Of a stretch of 22,278 nt of DNA, positions 1-7,035 are shown piece by piece. The notes beneath the pieces are model-generated. The model did not search any database and was not told the DNA's origin. It saw nothing but the letters and a program-made list of their open reading frames with translations. Source of the stretch: Rhizobiaceae bacterium (lineage in GTDB: Bacteria; Pseudomonadota; Alphaproteobacteria; Rhizobiales; Rhizobiaceae). The number at the start of each line of letters is the position of its first letter. The first letter of the stretch is position 1. A program made the position numbers and the translations under genes. The stretch is taken from contig JACMIV010000379.1 of NCBI GenBank assembly GCA_014380965.1, positions 1-22,278 of the forward strand. Direction: 5' to 3'.

Positions 1-865
1 AGATGCTCTTCGCCTCGCCGCGCGGATCGACGCTGCGGGCGTCGATGCCTTTCGACAGGCGCGCCAGTCTTTGGCCCATGGTGCCGTAGCGCCGGATCAA
101 CTCGATCTCGTCCATCGACTGGAGCTGTCCGATCGTGCGCAATCCGTCGCTGGCGAGGACACGGTCCATCGCCTGACCGACGCCCCAGATCCGGTCGATC
201 GGCTTGTCCCGCAGGAACGTGATCGTCTCGGCCCGCCCGATCACCGAAAACCCCCGAGGCTTGTCGAGATCGGACGCGATCTTGGCGAGGAACTTGTTGT
301 GCGAGAGTCCGATCGAGACGGCGATGCGAAGATCGCGTTCGATCTCGTTCGAGAGCCGCGCCAGGGTCATGGCCGGAGGCTGCCCGTGCAGGCGCGCCGT
401 GCCGGACATGTCGAGAAAGGCCTCGTCGATCGACAGGGGCTCGACCAAGGGCGTGATCGCGCGCATGCGCTCGCGAACTTCGCGCCCGACCGCCACGTAT
501 TTCGCCATATCCGGCTTGATGACGACCGCCTCCGGGCACAGCTTTAGCGCCTTGAACATCGGCATCGCGGACCTGACGCCGCTGATTCGCGCGATGTAGC
601 AGGCCGTCGTCACGACGCCGCGCCTGCCACCGCCGATGATCAGCGGCTTGTCGGCAAGATCCGGACGATCGCGCTTCTCGACGGCGGCATAGAACGCGTC
701 GCAGTCGAGGTGGGCGATGGAAAGTTCGAAGAGCTCGCGATGGCGCAGCAGGCGCGGACTGCCGCAGCTAGGGCACCGCCGCGCGCCGAACGTTTCCAGC
801 CGAAGGCAGTCGCGGCAGAAGGCCGGCGGCGGAGCATCGGGCGCTGGAAAAGCCGCTTCGGTCAT
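1..865 (-). CDS. dinB: DNA polymerase IV (Y-family), 3' end cut by window edge
   Basis: Y-family translesion polymerase that copies damaged templates with low fidelity. The visible 288 codons start at ATG 865-863 and run off the window at position 1, so the C-terminal little-finger region is missing. Seen: the palm motif [11 protein letters not shown] with the metal-binding Asp at residue 54, the [13 protein letters not shown] stretch near residues 90-102, and the catalytic SIDEAF with Asp147 and Glu148. Ahead of the polymerase fold is an extension of about 48 residues holding CxxC (17/20) and CxxC (31/34), which looks like a small zinc ribbon. I recall this extension from rhizobial DinB proteins; E. 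coli DinB lacks it. The gene lies 62 nt downstream of the HAD-like gene on the same strand and could be co-transcribed or have its own promoter in that gap. No LexA-type box was found. The family call is secure; the zinc-binding role is inferred. Confidence 0.95.
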   Translation of the reverse strand, partial: MTEAAFPAPDAPPPAFCRDCLRLETFGARRCPSCGSPRLLRHRELFELSIAHLDCDAFYAAVEKRDRPDLADKPLIIGGGRRGVVTTACYIARISGVRSAMPMFKALKLCPEAVVIKPDMAKYVAVGREVRERMRAITPLVEPLSIDEAFLDMSGTARLHGQPPAMTLARLSNEIERDLRIAVSIGLSHNKFLAKIASDLDKPRGFSVIGRAETITFLRDKPIDRIWGVGQAMDRVLASDGLRTIGQLQSMDEIELIRRYGTMGQRLARLSKGIDARSVDPRGEAKSI

Positions 866-927
866 GCTGCGATTTTACGGCTCGTTCGCGTCTGCCTGCA
901 AGCCAAGAGCACAGGCAACGCGAAGTT

Positions 928-1587
928 TCAGCCGTCGGCCAGAAGCCGGGCGATGATCCCCTCGGCCTCGGCCCAATCCTTCGCGGCATGCACTCCCTCG
1001 GGCAACGGCGGCAGATGCGGGCGGAAGACCTCGTTCGCCATCAGGTGGACGAGGTCGGCACGCGGGACGCTGCGCCCGACGGAGACGAGGTTGGGCGGCA
1101 GATCATCGGCGAACACGATGGGCCCCTTCCAGATCTCGGCGAGTTCCGCCACGACGCCGCCTTTCGAGCGCTCCGTCGCGATCATCGGAAAGGGCATTCC
1201 CGCAGCGTCCAGAAGGCGGCGCCGCTGCGGGTAGTAGGCCGGCGTCATCGCCGTGAGAAAGACGATGTCGGCCTGTTCCGCGAGGCGGACGAGGGCGGCT
1301 GCGACGCCTTCGACGGGGGGCTGGCGCGCTTCCTGCTCCTCGTAGAGCCGGACAGTGACCTGATCGAGTTCCGAACCGCTGATGGCGGCGCCTGTCGAGA
1401 TCGAGCGCACGTTGCCGGTGAGCTTGAAGCTTTCCACATGCAGCCGCGCGCCGAACTCTTCCAGCAGTCGTTCGAAAGGCGCGATGAAGTGGAGGACCAC
1501 CTCGTCGACGTCGAGCACCAGGAGAGCGTCGCGTGTCACGGGCATCTCGGCCGGGGCGGGTCCAGCCGTTACCGGCGGCCGCTTCAC
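928..1587 (-). CDS. HAD-superfamily hydrolase-like protein
   Basis: 219-residue protein with the HAD phosphatase signature motifs in order: motif I LDVDEV (Asp26, Asp28), motif II Thr112 in FLTAM, motif III Lys142 in ERSKGG, and motif IV FADDLPPN (Asp161, Asp162). These are the residues that form the phospho-aspartyl intermediate and bind magnesium, so an active phosphatase or related phosphotransferase is likely; the substrate is unknown. A long insert between motifs I and II (about residues 32-100) resembles a cap domain. The start is GTG 1587-1585, which overlaps the stop of the upstream DUF3572 gene by 4 nt (GTGA) and so suggests translational coupling. An internal ATG at codon 15, just before motif I, is the alternative start. 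No signal peptide is visible, so it is probably cytoplasmic. Confidence 0.8.
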   Translation of the reverse strand: MKRPPVTAGPAPAEMPVTRDALLVLDVDEVVLHFIAPFERLLEEFGARLHVESFKLTGNVRSISTGAAISGSELDQVTVRLYEEQEARQPPVEGVAAALVRLAEQADIVFLTAMTPAYYPQRRRLLDAAGMPFPMIATERSKGGVVAELAEIWKGPIVFADDLPPNLVSVGRSVPRADLVHLMANEVFRPHLPPLPEGVHAAKDWAEAEGIIARLLADG

Positions 1588-1895
1588 CGCGGCACCGCGT
1601 CGAAGCTCTGACCGAGCCGCTCGCGGGCACGCGCGACGGCCTCGGGCGTCACGTCGGCCTGTTCTGCGAAGGCGAGCAAGGTCGGCTCATGACCGAGGAG
1701 GAAGTCGAGGAGGCCGGCAAAGAAGGCCGGCTCTGCCGCGGCGGCCCGAAGTTGTCCAACCTCGAGGCCCGACAGCGCGAGAAAGCGCTGGATCTGCGTC
1801 GGATCGCCGGCGACGAACTGCAGCGCCTTAACGCCTATCGCCACTGAGGCCTCGACGCCGGGCTTCTCTGCGCCGGAACCATCAGTTTTCAACAC
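1584..1895 (-). CDS. DUF3572 family protein
   Basis: Small protein of 103 residues, mostly helical by composition, without signal peptide or membrane segment. The central pattern (ALQFVAGDPTQIQRFLALSGL, then LLDFLLGHEPTLLAFAEQADVTPE) matches what I know of DUF3572, a family of unknown function found next to divK in many Rhizobiales. The start is GTG 1895-1893, preceded on the minus strand by a GAGGG ribosome-binding sequence 9 nt upstream. It is the first gene of the minus-strand run DUF3572, HAD, dinB and is divergent from divK, with a 139-bp gap that must hold promoters for both directions. Family recognition is from memory of the pattern; no biochemical role can be given. Confidence 0.8.
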   Translation of the reverse strand: MLKTDGSGAEKPGVEASVAIGVKALQFVAGDPTQIQRFLALSGLEVGQLRAAAAEPAFFAGLLDFLLGHEPTLLAFAEQADVTPEAVARARERLGQSFDAVPR

Positions 1896-1936
1896 GAAAT
1901 TTGTCCCTCACTCTCCCGCCAACACCATCCGCAGGC

Positions 1937-2029
1937 GATTCCCATTTTCTCAATCAAATTCGACTAACTCTCGATCGGTCGGGCGGTGAAGTATCACCGA
2001 TCGGCGCCAAGAGTCGGAAAAGTGGAGTC
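1937..2029 (+). promoter_or_regulatory. divK leader: three GANTC sites and overlapping inverted repeats
   Basis: The gap upstream of divK holds GANTC sequences (the CcrM methylation target in alphaproteobacteria) at 1937-1941, 2011-2015 and 2025-2029; the last one overlaps the GGAG ribosome-binding sequence of divK. There is also an 8-bp inverted repeat, CGATCGGT at 1972-1979 and ACCGATCG at 1996-2003. A second hairpin, GGTGA/TCACC (1985-1989 and 1994-1998, 4-nt loop), competes with its right arm. No convincing -35/-10 pair or TTAA-N7-TTAA CtrA box was found here. The regulatory roles are inferred. Confidence 0.35.
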
Positions 2030-2034
2030 TCCGG

Positions 2035-2406
2035 ATGCCGAAGACCGTGATGATCGTTGAAGACAACGAACTCAACATGAAGCTTTTCCGCGACTTGATC
2101 GAGGCGCATGGTTACCGGACGGTTCAGACGCGCAGCGGTCTTGCCGCCATGGATCTCGCCCGCGAGCATCGCCCCGATCTCATCCTGATGGATATCCAGC
2201 TTCCCGAAATCTCCGGCCTCGACGTCACGAAGAGCTTGAAGGCCGACGCAGAGCTCCGCAAGATCCCGGTAATCGCCGTTACCGCCTTCGCCATGAAGGG
2301 TGACGAGGAGCGCATCCGCCAAGGCGGCTGCGAGGCCTACATCTCCAAGCCGATCTCGGTCACGAAGTTCATCGAGACGATCAAGTCCTTCCTTGGCGAC
2401 GCCTGA
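2035..2406 (+). CDS. divK: Cell-cycle response regulator DivK
   Basis: Single-domain receiver of 123 residues that carries a phosphoryl group between the DivJ and PleC kinases and acts through DivL/CckA on the CtrA pathway in Caulobacter and relatives. Seen: acidic pocket Glu9/Asp10, phospho-acceptor Asp53 in [13 protein letters not shown], Thr83 and Lys105. The stretches [11 protein letters not shown] and [12 protein letters not shown] are close to Caulobacter DivK, which makes this call much stronger than a generic CheY-like call. The length is that of the family. A GGAG ribosome-binding sequence lies 7 nt before the ATG. pleD starts 12 nt after the stop, the usual divK-pleD operon order. 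No output domain is present, as expected. Confidence 0.96.
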   Translation: MPKTVMIVEDNELNMKLFRDLIEAHGYRTVQTRSGLAAMDLAREHRPDLILMDIQLPEISGLDVTKSLKADAELRKIPVIAVTAFAMKGDEERIRQGGCEAYISKPISVTKFIETIKSFLGDA

Positions 2407-2418
2407 GAGGCCGGGCGG

Positions 2419-3786
2419 ATGACAGCGCGGATCCTCATCGTCGACGACATCGACGTCAACGTCCGGCTTCTCCAAGCCCGGCTGGAGGCGGAATACTTCG
2501 AAGTGCTGACGGCGCTCAGCGGGCCCGAGGCGATTGCCGCCTGCGCGCGCGAAACGATCGATCTCGTTCTCCTCGACGTCATGATGCCGGGCATGGATGG
2601 CTATGAGGTGTGTCGGCGCCTGAAGACCGACCCGCACACGCAGCATATCCCAATCGTCCTCATCACCGCGCTCGACCAGCCGTCCGACCGTGTGATGGGT
2701 CTCGATGCAGGTGCCGACGACTTCCTCACCAAACCCGTTCGCGATCTCCAGCTCTTCAGCCGCGTGAAGAGCCTTGCCCGGTTGAAGCTCCTGACCGACG
2801 AGCTGAGGGTCCGCGCCCAGTCGACGATGAGCCTCGTGCGGGACGGCGACATTCTCGGCCGGATCGGCAATGGCGGAGCGTCCGGCCATCTGCTCGTCTT
2901 CGAGGACGGAGACGGCACGGCCGACCGCGTACAGAGGTTCCTGCGCAGCGAGCACCGGGTCGATTCGGCTGCCGAGCCCGGACCGGTTCTCAAATCGCCC
3001 GAGACGGCGGCTCTCGATCTCTTCATCGTGAGCCTCCAGGCCAAGGCCTACGACCCGCTTCGGCTCTGTTCGCAGATCCGGTCGAACGAAGCACTTCGCC
3101 AGATCCCGATCCTGATCCTCGCCGAGCCGACGGACGAGTTGCGCACGGTGAAAGCGCTCGACCTCGGCGCCAACGATTATCTCGTGAAACCGATCGACCG
3201 CAACGAACTCCTCGCCCGCGTGCGGACCCAGATCAAGCGGCGTCGATACGACGAGAGCCTACGCCAGTCGCTTCGGGCGACGATCGAACTCGCCGTGACC
3301 GATCCTCTGACGGGCCTCAACAACCGGCGCTTCCTCGAAACGCATCTGCCGAACGCCATCGATCGGGCGCGCGCCGATTGCAAGCCGCTCGGGCTGGTCA
3401 TCGCCGACATCGATCACTTCAAGCGGATCAACGACGGTTGGGGCCACGATGCCGGAGACAGCGTGTTGCGCCAGTTCGCCGCCCGACTGAAGGAGAGTCT
3501 GAGGGCCAGCGATCTCGCCTGCCGCTTTGGCGGCGAGGAATTTATCATTCTGATGCCGGAAGCGGACGAGGTGGCGGTTCGCAGTGTCGCGGAACGCCTT
3601 CGCCGGCTCGTCGCCGATCAACCGTTCGACCTCAAGGGTGAGGCGATCACGGTGACGGTCAGCGCCGGCATGGCGATGCTCGATGCGGTCGGCGATGACG
3701 CCGAGACCTTGCTCAAACGTGCCGACCGGGGGCTTTATCAGGCCAAGAACAACGGCCGCAATCGCGTCATCGCACTCGCCGCCTGA
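2419..3786 (+). CDS. pleD: Diguanylate cyclase response regulator PleD
   Basis: 455 residues with a receiver-receiver-GGDEF architecture. PleD makes cyclic di-GMP from two GTP and drives polar development in Caulobacter. The first receiver (about 1-118) has Asp9/Asp10, the phospho-acceptor Asp53 in LVLLDVMMPGMDGYE, and a TKP motif. The second receiver (about 150-270) has a serine-containing stretch (LFIVSLQAKAYD) where the acceptor Asp should be, in line with the non-phosphorylated adaptor domain known for PleD. The cyclase domain (about 285-450) has an intact GGEEF active site at 371-375 and an RxxD inhibitory I-site (RASD, 362-365) five residues before it, so activity and product feedback are both expected. 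It lies 12 nt after divK and shares its transcript. No clear U-tailed terminator follows the stop. Confidence 0.96.
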   Translation: MTARILIVDDIDVNVRLLQARLEAEYFEVLTALSGPEAIAACARETIDLVLLDVMMPGMDGYEVCRRLKTDPHTQHIPIVLITALDQPSDRVMGLDAGADDFLTKPVRDLQLFSRVKSLARLKLLTDELRVRAQSTMSLVRDGDILGRIGNGGASGHLLVFEDGDGTADRVQRFLRSEHRVDSAAEPGPVLKSPETAALDLFIVSLQAKAYDPLRLCSQIRSNEALRQIPILILAEPTDELRTVKALDLGANDYLVKPIDRNELLARVRTQIKRRRYDESLRQSLRATIELAVTDPLTGLNNRRFLETHLPNAIDRARADCKPLGLVIADIDHFKRINDGWGHDAGDSVLRQFAARLKESLRASDLACRFGGEEFIILMPEADEVAVRSVAERLRRLVADQPFDLKGEAITVTVSAGMAMLDAVGDDAETLLKRADRGLYQAKNNGRNRVIALAA

Positions 3787-4180
3787 CGGGCCCACCGCGC
3801 AGCCGAGCCCTCCGACTTCCAACCACCGCTACCCGCAACATCCTGAAAAGGCTATCGTGCTTAACCATCCCTTGGGAATTACGAGGGAGCGGCTGAGCAT
3901 TTGATTGCCATGAACCACGATTCGTCAGAGCTTCTTTCAAGGGTTCGCGGGACGGCGCCAACGAGCGGCGTTCCAGAAATCCCCATGGAATGCTCAGGTC
4001 CGCCGCATCTCCTGAGTCCCGTGGGGCGGTGGGCCGGTGTCCAGGCAAACAGTGGTGTCCTCGTACCGTCGCCGGATATCGGTCCACCACTTTCGGTTCG
4101 TCGAATGCCCTCGCAGACCCGCACGCGCTGCTCTCTGACCGGCATTGCCCTCTTTTACGACCGGAACCACCTCCACAACG
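3787..4180. other. Gene-free convergent gap between pleD and the rpmG terminator
   Basis: No frame here reads like a protein. The longest plus-strand frame (from 3901) has no family match, uses a TTG start and runs through the rpmG terminator. Visible items: an exact TTAACCAT at 3861-3868, the 8-mer form of the CtrA half-site, not followed by a second TTAA; GANTC sites including 4014-4018; two strong hairpins (separate entry); and a 7-nt direct repeat GGTGTCC, one copy at 4054-4060 and the other about 18 nt before it. An intergenic RNA gene is possible but unproven. Confidence 0.5.
3981..4091 (+). ncRNA. Candidate structured RNA (two adjacent hairpins)
   Basis: Hairpin 1: CCCCATGG (3981-3988) pairs with CCGTGGGG (4019-4026) over 8 bp including one U-G pair. 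Inside it, CTCAGG (3993-3998) pairs with CCTGAG (4011-4016) around a 12-nt loop. Hairpin 2: AGTGGTG (4051-4057) pairs with CACCACT (4085-4091), with ACCG (4065-4068) and CGGT (4080-4083) inside. The U-G pair favours the plus-strand transcript, since the minus strand would have an A-C mismatch there. No known RNA family was recognised; the SRP RNA loop signature is absent. No clear promoter or U-tailed end frames the element, so the call is tentative. Confidence 0.25.
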
Positions 4181-4208
4181 AAAAACGCCGCCCCAACCGG
4201 AACGGCGT
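4181..4208 (-). terminator. Intrinsic terminator of rpmG
   Basis: Read on the minus strand: stem ACGCCG (4208-4203), loop, CGGCGT (4190-4185), then a run of T ending at 4181. It begins about 50 nt after the rpmG stop and is correctly oriented for it. Confidence 0.8.
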
Positions 4209-4258
4209 CTTATTTCTGCCAAGAGGTCTGCAAGCCGTCCCTCAGAGAGCGCAGACAA

Positions 4259-4426
4259 TCACTTGATCTTGGTCTCTTTGAACTCGACGTGCTTGCGCGC
4301 GACAGGGTCATACTTCGTCTTCGTCATCTTGTCGGTCATCGTACGGCTGTTCTTCGTCGTCACGTAGAAGAAACCCGTGTCCGCCGTCGAGAGCAGCTTG
4401 ATCTTGATCGTTGTCGCCTTCGCCAT
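4259..4426 (-). CDS. rpmG: Ribosomal protein bL33
   Basis: 55-codon gene for the large-subunit protein L33. The translation begins [20 protein letters not shown] and continues with [14 protein letters not shown] and a Lys-rich end (EFKETKIK), matching proteobacterial L33 in length and pattern. It has no cysteines, so it is the zinc-free (C-minus) form and would be insensitive to zinc starvation. The start ATG 4426-4424 has a GGAAGA ribosome-binding sequence 5 nt upstream. The gene stands alone: the MFS terminator lies upstream and its own terminator at 4181-4208 follows. Its position between pleD and the topA/rnr run matches the synteny I recall in Rhizobiales. Confidence 0.95.
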   Translation of the reverse strand: MAKATTIKIKLLSTADTGFFYVTTKNSRTMTDKMTKTKYDPVARKHVEFKETKIK

Positions 4427-4591
4427 ATCCGTCTTCCATCGCCTTGCGAGTTCTTAGCCGTCTGTCCGCAGTCGATGAAATCACCAAACTGTAGAGAGGA
4501 GGCGTATCATGTGTAAGTGGCCAATAAACTGGCCATGACAGGCTGAGTCCGGTGAGGCGACCAGCATGCCGTACAGGAGCAGGAGTCGCGC

Positions 4592-4620
4592 AAAAGTCCG
4601 CCGATCCGTTCGCCGCGGAC
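4592..4620 (-). terminator. Intrinsic terminator closing the topA-to-MFS run
   Basis: On the minus strand GTCCGC (4620-4615) pairs with GCGGAC (4601-4596) and is followed by TTTT (4595-4592), about 20 nt after the MFS stop. The rest of the 4427-4642 gap holds TGGCCA at 4518-4523 and again at 4530-4535 (a 6-bp hairpin with a 6-nt loop) and an odd palindrome, CGAGGT-T-ACCTCG, at 4627-4639. Confidence 0.75.
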
Positions 4621-4642
4621 ACTAGCCGAGGTTACCTCGAAG

Positions 4643-5842
4643 TCAAGTCCGTTTTGCCCTCATCGACAGTCGCGCTGCTGTCAAGACGAGGTAGGACGCG
4701 AAGAAGACGGCAAGGGAGAGCGAGAAGCCGTTCGGTCCGTACTGGTCGAGCGAGAAGCCGATCGCTTGCGGCCCGACCAGCATGCCTGCCGCATAGCAGA
4801 AGATGAAAGCGGCATTGGCCGAGGCGAGTTCCGAATTTCCGAGCTTCGAGCCGAGATGGGCGAGCCCGACGGTGTAGAGCCCGGCAACGACGCCGCCCCA
4901 GACAAACAGTGTCGCTGCCATCAGCCACCAGTTCTCGACGAGGAACGGCAGGAACAGGGAACCGACGAGGCCGACGATCGCGAAGAAGAGAAGCAGTGTG
5001 CGCCGATCCCCGACGCGGTCGCTGTAGAGCCCGATCGGGATCTGGAGGAGGACGTTGCCGAGGCCGATCGCCGTCAGGAGCTGCGCTGCGCTCGCCTCGC
5101 TGTAGTTCACCATCTGGCCGTAGATCGGAAACAGCGCGAAACCGCCCGATTCGACCGCGCCGAAGATGAACACCGCCGCCGTCGCCGTCGGCACGAGATA
5201 GAGATAGCGCCAGAACGAGCCTGCGGCATGGTCCCCGATGATCGGCTGGCGGTCCCAGGCAAGGAAAAGCGGAATGAGCGCCGACAGGATGACGCCGGAT
5301 CCGATGGCGAAGGGCAGCACGCCCTGCGAACCGATCTGCGAGAAGAGCCATGGTCCGAACGCGAAGCCCAGCGAGAGGAACGTCGCATAGATCCCGAGGA
5401 TGAAGCCGCGTCTCGACGGAGGTGCGGCGGCATTGATCCAGAATTCGGACAGGATGAACAGCGCGGTGATGGCGAAATGGAAGACCAGCCGCAGCGGGAA
5501 CCACGTCCAGAACGGCGTGAAATAATAGAAGCCGATCGCCGAGAGCGCAGCGGCGACAATCGAGATTGCCATCGTCATCCGCACGCCGAGCCTGCGGGCG
5601 ATCGGCGTAATGAGCGGCGCAGCGAGCAGCGAGGCGGCGCCCGCGACGGCCGTGTTGGCGCCGATCATCGTCGCCGAGACGCCGCGTTGCTCGAGGATGA
5701 CGCTGAGAAGCGGCAGCCCGAGGCCGAGCGCGATGCCCACCGCGCTGATCGAGGCGATGGCGGCTCCTGCAGCCCACCAGTCGATCGTCTCGATCTGGGT
5801 CTCGATGTCGGCGAGGATATCGGTGTCGGTGCGCTTGTCCAT
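4643..5842 (-). CDS. MFS transporter (YcaD/YfkF-like)
   Basis: 399-residue inner-membrane protein with about 12 hydrophobic segments in two halves, the layout of the major facilitator superfamily. The first helix (about 25-48) contains ALGLGLPLLSVIL. The loop after TM2 has PIARRLGVRMTM (80-91), and its counterpart in the second half is GLYSDRVGDRRTLLL (271-285), a good match to the MFS cytoplasmic signature. The helix with ESGGFALFPIYG (231-242) resembles the YcaD-type subfamily. The substrate cannot be told; drug or sugar efflux are common guesses for such proteins. An acidic cytosolic N-terminus of about 20 residues precedes TM1. The start ATG 5842-5840 lies 5 nt after the NUDIX stop, so it is the last gene of the topA-rnr run and is followed by the 4592-4620 terminator. 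Confidence 0.85.
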   Translation of the reverse strand: MDKRTDTDILADIETQIETIDWWAAGAAIASISAVGIALGLGLPLLSVILEQRGVSATMIGANTAVAGAASLLAAPLITPIARRLGVRMTMAISIVAAALSAIGFYYFTPFWTWFPLRLVFHFAITALFILSEFWINAAAPPSRRGFILGIYATFLSLGFAFGPWLFSQIGSQGVLPFAIGSGVILSALIPLFLAWDRQPIIGDHAAGSFWRYLYLVPTATAAVFIFGAVESGGFALFPIYGQMVNYSEASAAQLLTAIGLGNVLLQIPIGLYSDRVGDRRTLLLFFAIVGLVGSLFLPFLVENWWLMAATLFVWGGVVAGLYTVGLAHLGSKLGNSELASANAAFIFCYAAGMLVGPQAIGFSLDQYGPNGFSLSLAVFFASYLVLTAARLSMRAKRT

Positions 5843-5847
5843 ACGAT

Positions 5848-6591
5848 TCAGATCATGTCCCGGATGATGCGGCCGTTGCGGGCACGGTAGAAGGGCATCG
5901 CAATCGACGGATCGCGCCAGCTCCCGTCACGCAGCCGCACGTCGATGTCGCTGAGCACCTGACGCGTAATGCCGGGAAGTTCAAGCGCCGAAAGCGCATC
6001 GAGCGAAAACCAGCCGAGTTGATCGAACTCCAAATCGGGCCTTTCCTCGAATGGCAGGCGGAAGGCGATCCGCTCGGCCGACACGCCGAAGAAGCGGGTA
6101 TCGTAGCGACGCGGCGGCCCCGGCGGCGTAATGGCGCGCGCAAGCGGCACGAGCGCTGCGGGATCGGGCGCGACGCTTGCTTCTGCAAAACGCCGCCAGC
6201 CTTCGCGCCGCGTCGCGAAGGGTGCGGCGTTGCCGATCATAAGCCCCGCTTCCTCGAAGGTTTCGCGGATCGCAGCTAGGCCAGCCGCCGCCGCATGCCT
6301 TTCGCCGAAGCGCGATGTGGTTTGCATCAGGAGGCGTTCGAGGATGACGTCTGACAAACGGTAGCCCGCGGCGAGCGCGAGATCGTCCGCCTCGACCCGC
6401 CCGCCGGGAAAGACCAGTTTGCCGGGCATGAAGACGAGCTGTGCAGACCGTCGTCCCAGCAGAATCTTCGGGATCGTCCCGCTTTCGTCGACAATGATGA
6501 GCGTGGCGGCATCGCGCGGGCGAAGCCGAAGACGCTCCACGGCCTTGTTCCGGACAAGCGCAGGTGAACGGACGGCATCGACCGGCGTCAA
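5848..6591 (-). CDS. NUDIX hydrolase (NUDT7/19-like)
   Basis: 247 residues. The Nudix box is present but split: the leading part FPGGRVEADD (61-70) is separated by about 38 residues from the catalytic RETFEEAGL (109-117), which supplies the magnesium-binding glutamates. This long insert is typical of the NUDT7/NUDT19 group that cleaves CoA or other nucleoside-diphosphate derivatives, so hydrolysis of a nucleotide-linked diphosphate is expected; the exact substrate is unknown. The start is uncertain. The frame can begin at TTG 6591-6589, only 3 nt after the DUF983 stop, or at GTG codon 18; no ATG precedes the conserved core. The protein is cytosolic by composition. It is tightly packed between DUF983 and the MFS gene. 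Confidence 0.85.
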   Translation of the reverse strand: MTPVDAVRSPALVRNKAVERLRLRPRDAATLIIVDESGTIPKILLGRRSAQLVFMPGKLVFPGGRVEADDLALAAGYRLSDVILERLLMQTTSRFGERHAAAAGLAAIRETFEEAGLMIGNAAPFATRREGWRRFAEASVAPDPAALVPLARAITPPGPPRRYDTRFFGVSAERIAFRLPFEERPDLEFDQLGWFSLDALSALELPGITRQVLSDIDVRLRDGSWRDPSIAMPFYRARNGRIIRDMI

Positions 6592-6594
6592 AGC

Positions 6595-7035
6595 TTAATG
6601 GTCCGCGCCTTCGAGCGCGTCGCCGAAGCCGTGCATCCGCTTCGCCCACTGGAGACCAATGGTTGCGCCCTTGAAAGGTCTGAGCAGGCCGAGCGTCATC
6701 ACCAGCGTCACCGGAATCCAGATGCCGAGATGGGCGACCAGCGAGAGGTCGCCTATCTGCTCGGCGGCCATGAACAGGGCGACGACGACATGGCCGACGA
6801 CGAAGGTCGTGAGGTACGGCGGGAGGTCGTCCGCGCGGTGGTGCAGGATCTCTTCGTTGCAGACCTCGCAGCGATCGACACTTCTGAGGTAGCCGGCGAA
6901 GAGCTTGCCCTCGCCGCAATTCGGGCAGCGACAGAGGAAGCCGCGGCCGATCGATCGCCACAGTGGCCGTTCGCCAGCGTCGAAGGTCTCGGCTTCGAGG
7001 CCGAATGTCGCGACGTCCGCTTTGCTCCGTGTCAT
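6595..7035 (-). CDS. DUF983 family membrane protein
   Basis: 146 residues. A cytosolic N-terminal half carries a four-cysteine zinc-ribbon-like site, CPNC at 37-40 and CEVC at 56-59, followed by EEILHHRADDLPPYLT, a pattern I associate with DUF983. Two hydrophobic segments follow (about 74-92 and 103-119), with LRPFKGATIGLQW after the second. The function is unknown. The start ATG 7035-7033 overlaps the rnr stop by 4 nt (ATGA), implying coupling to RNase R translation. Confidence 0.88.
   Translation of the reverse strand: MTRSKADVATFGLEAETFDAGERPLWRSIGRGFLCRCPNCGEGKLFAGYLRSVDRCEVCNEEILHHRADDLPPYLTTFVVGHVVVALFMAAEQIGDLSLVAHLGIWIPVTLVMTLGLLRPFKGATIGLQWAKRMHGFGDALEGADH

Noticed and set aside
866..927. 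SOS (LexA) box for dinB
   Set aside because: No GAAC-N7-GAAC or GTTC-N7-GTTC in the gap; only isolated GAAC is present. A TTGCAG-N18-TAAAAT pair is too weak to call.
3990..4030. Signal recognition particle RNA, suggested by CTCAGGTCCG
   Set aside because: The conserved GGAAGGAAGCAGCC loop that follows in SRP RNA is missing.
3901..4266. Plus-strand frame of 121 codons between pleD and rpmG
   Set aside because: It uses a TTG start, runs through the rpmG terminator into rpmG, and has no recognisable domain.
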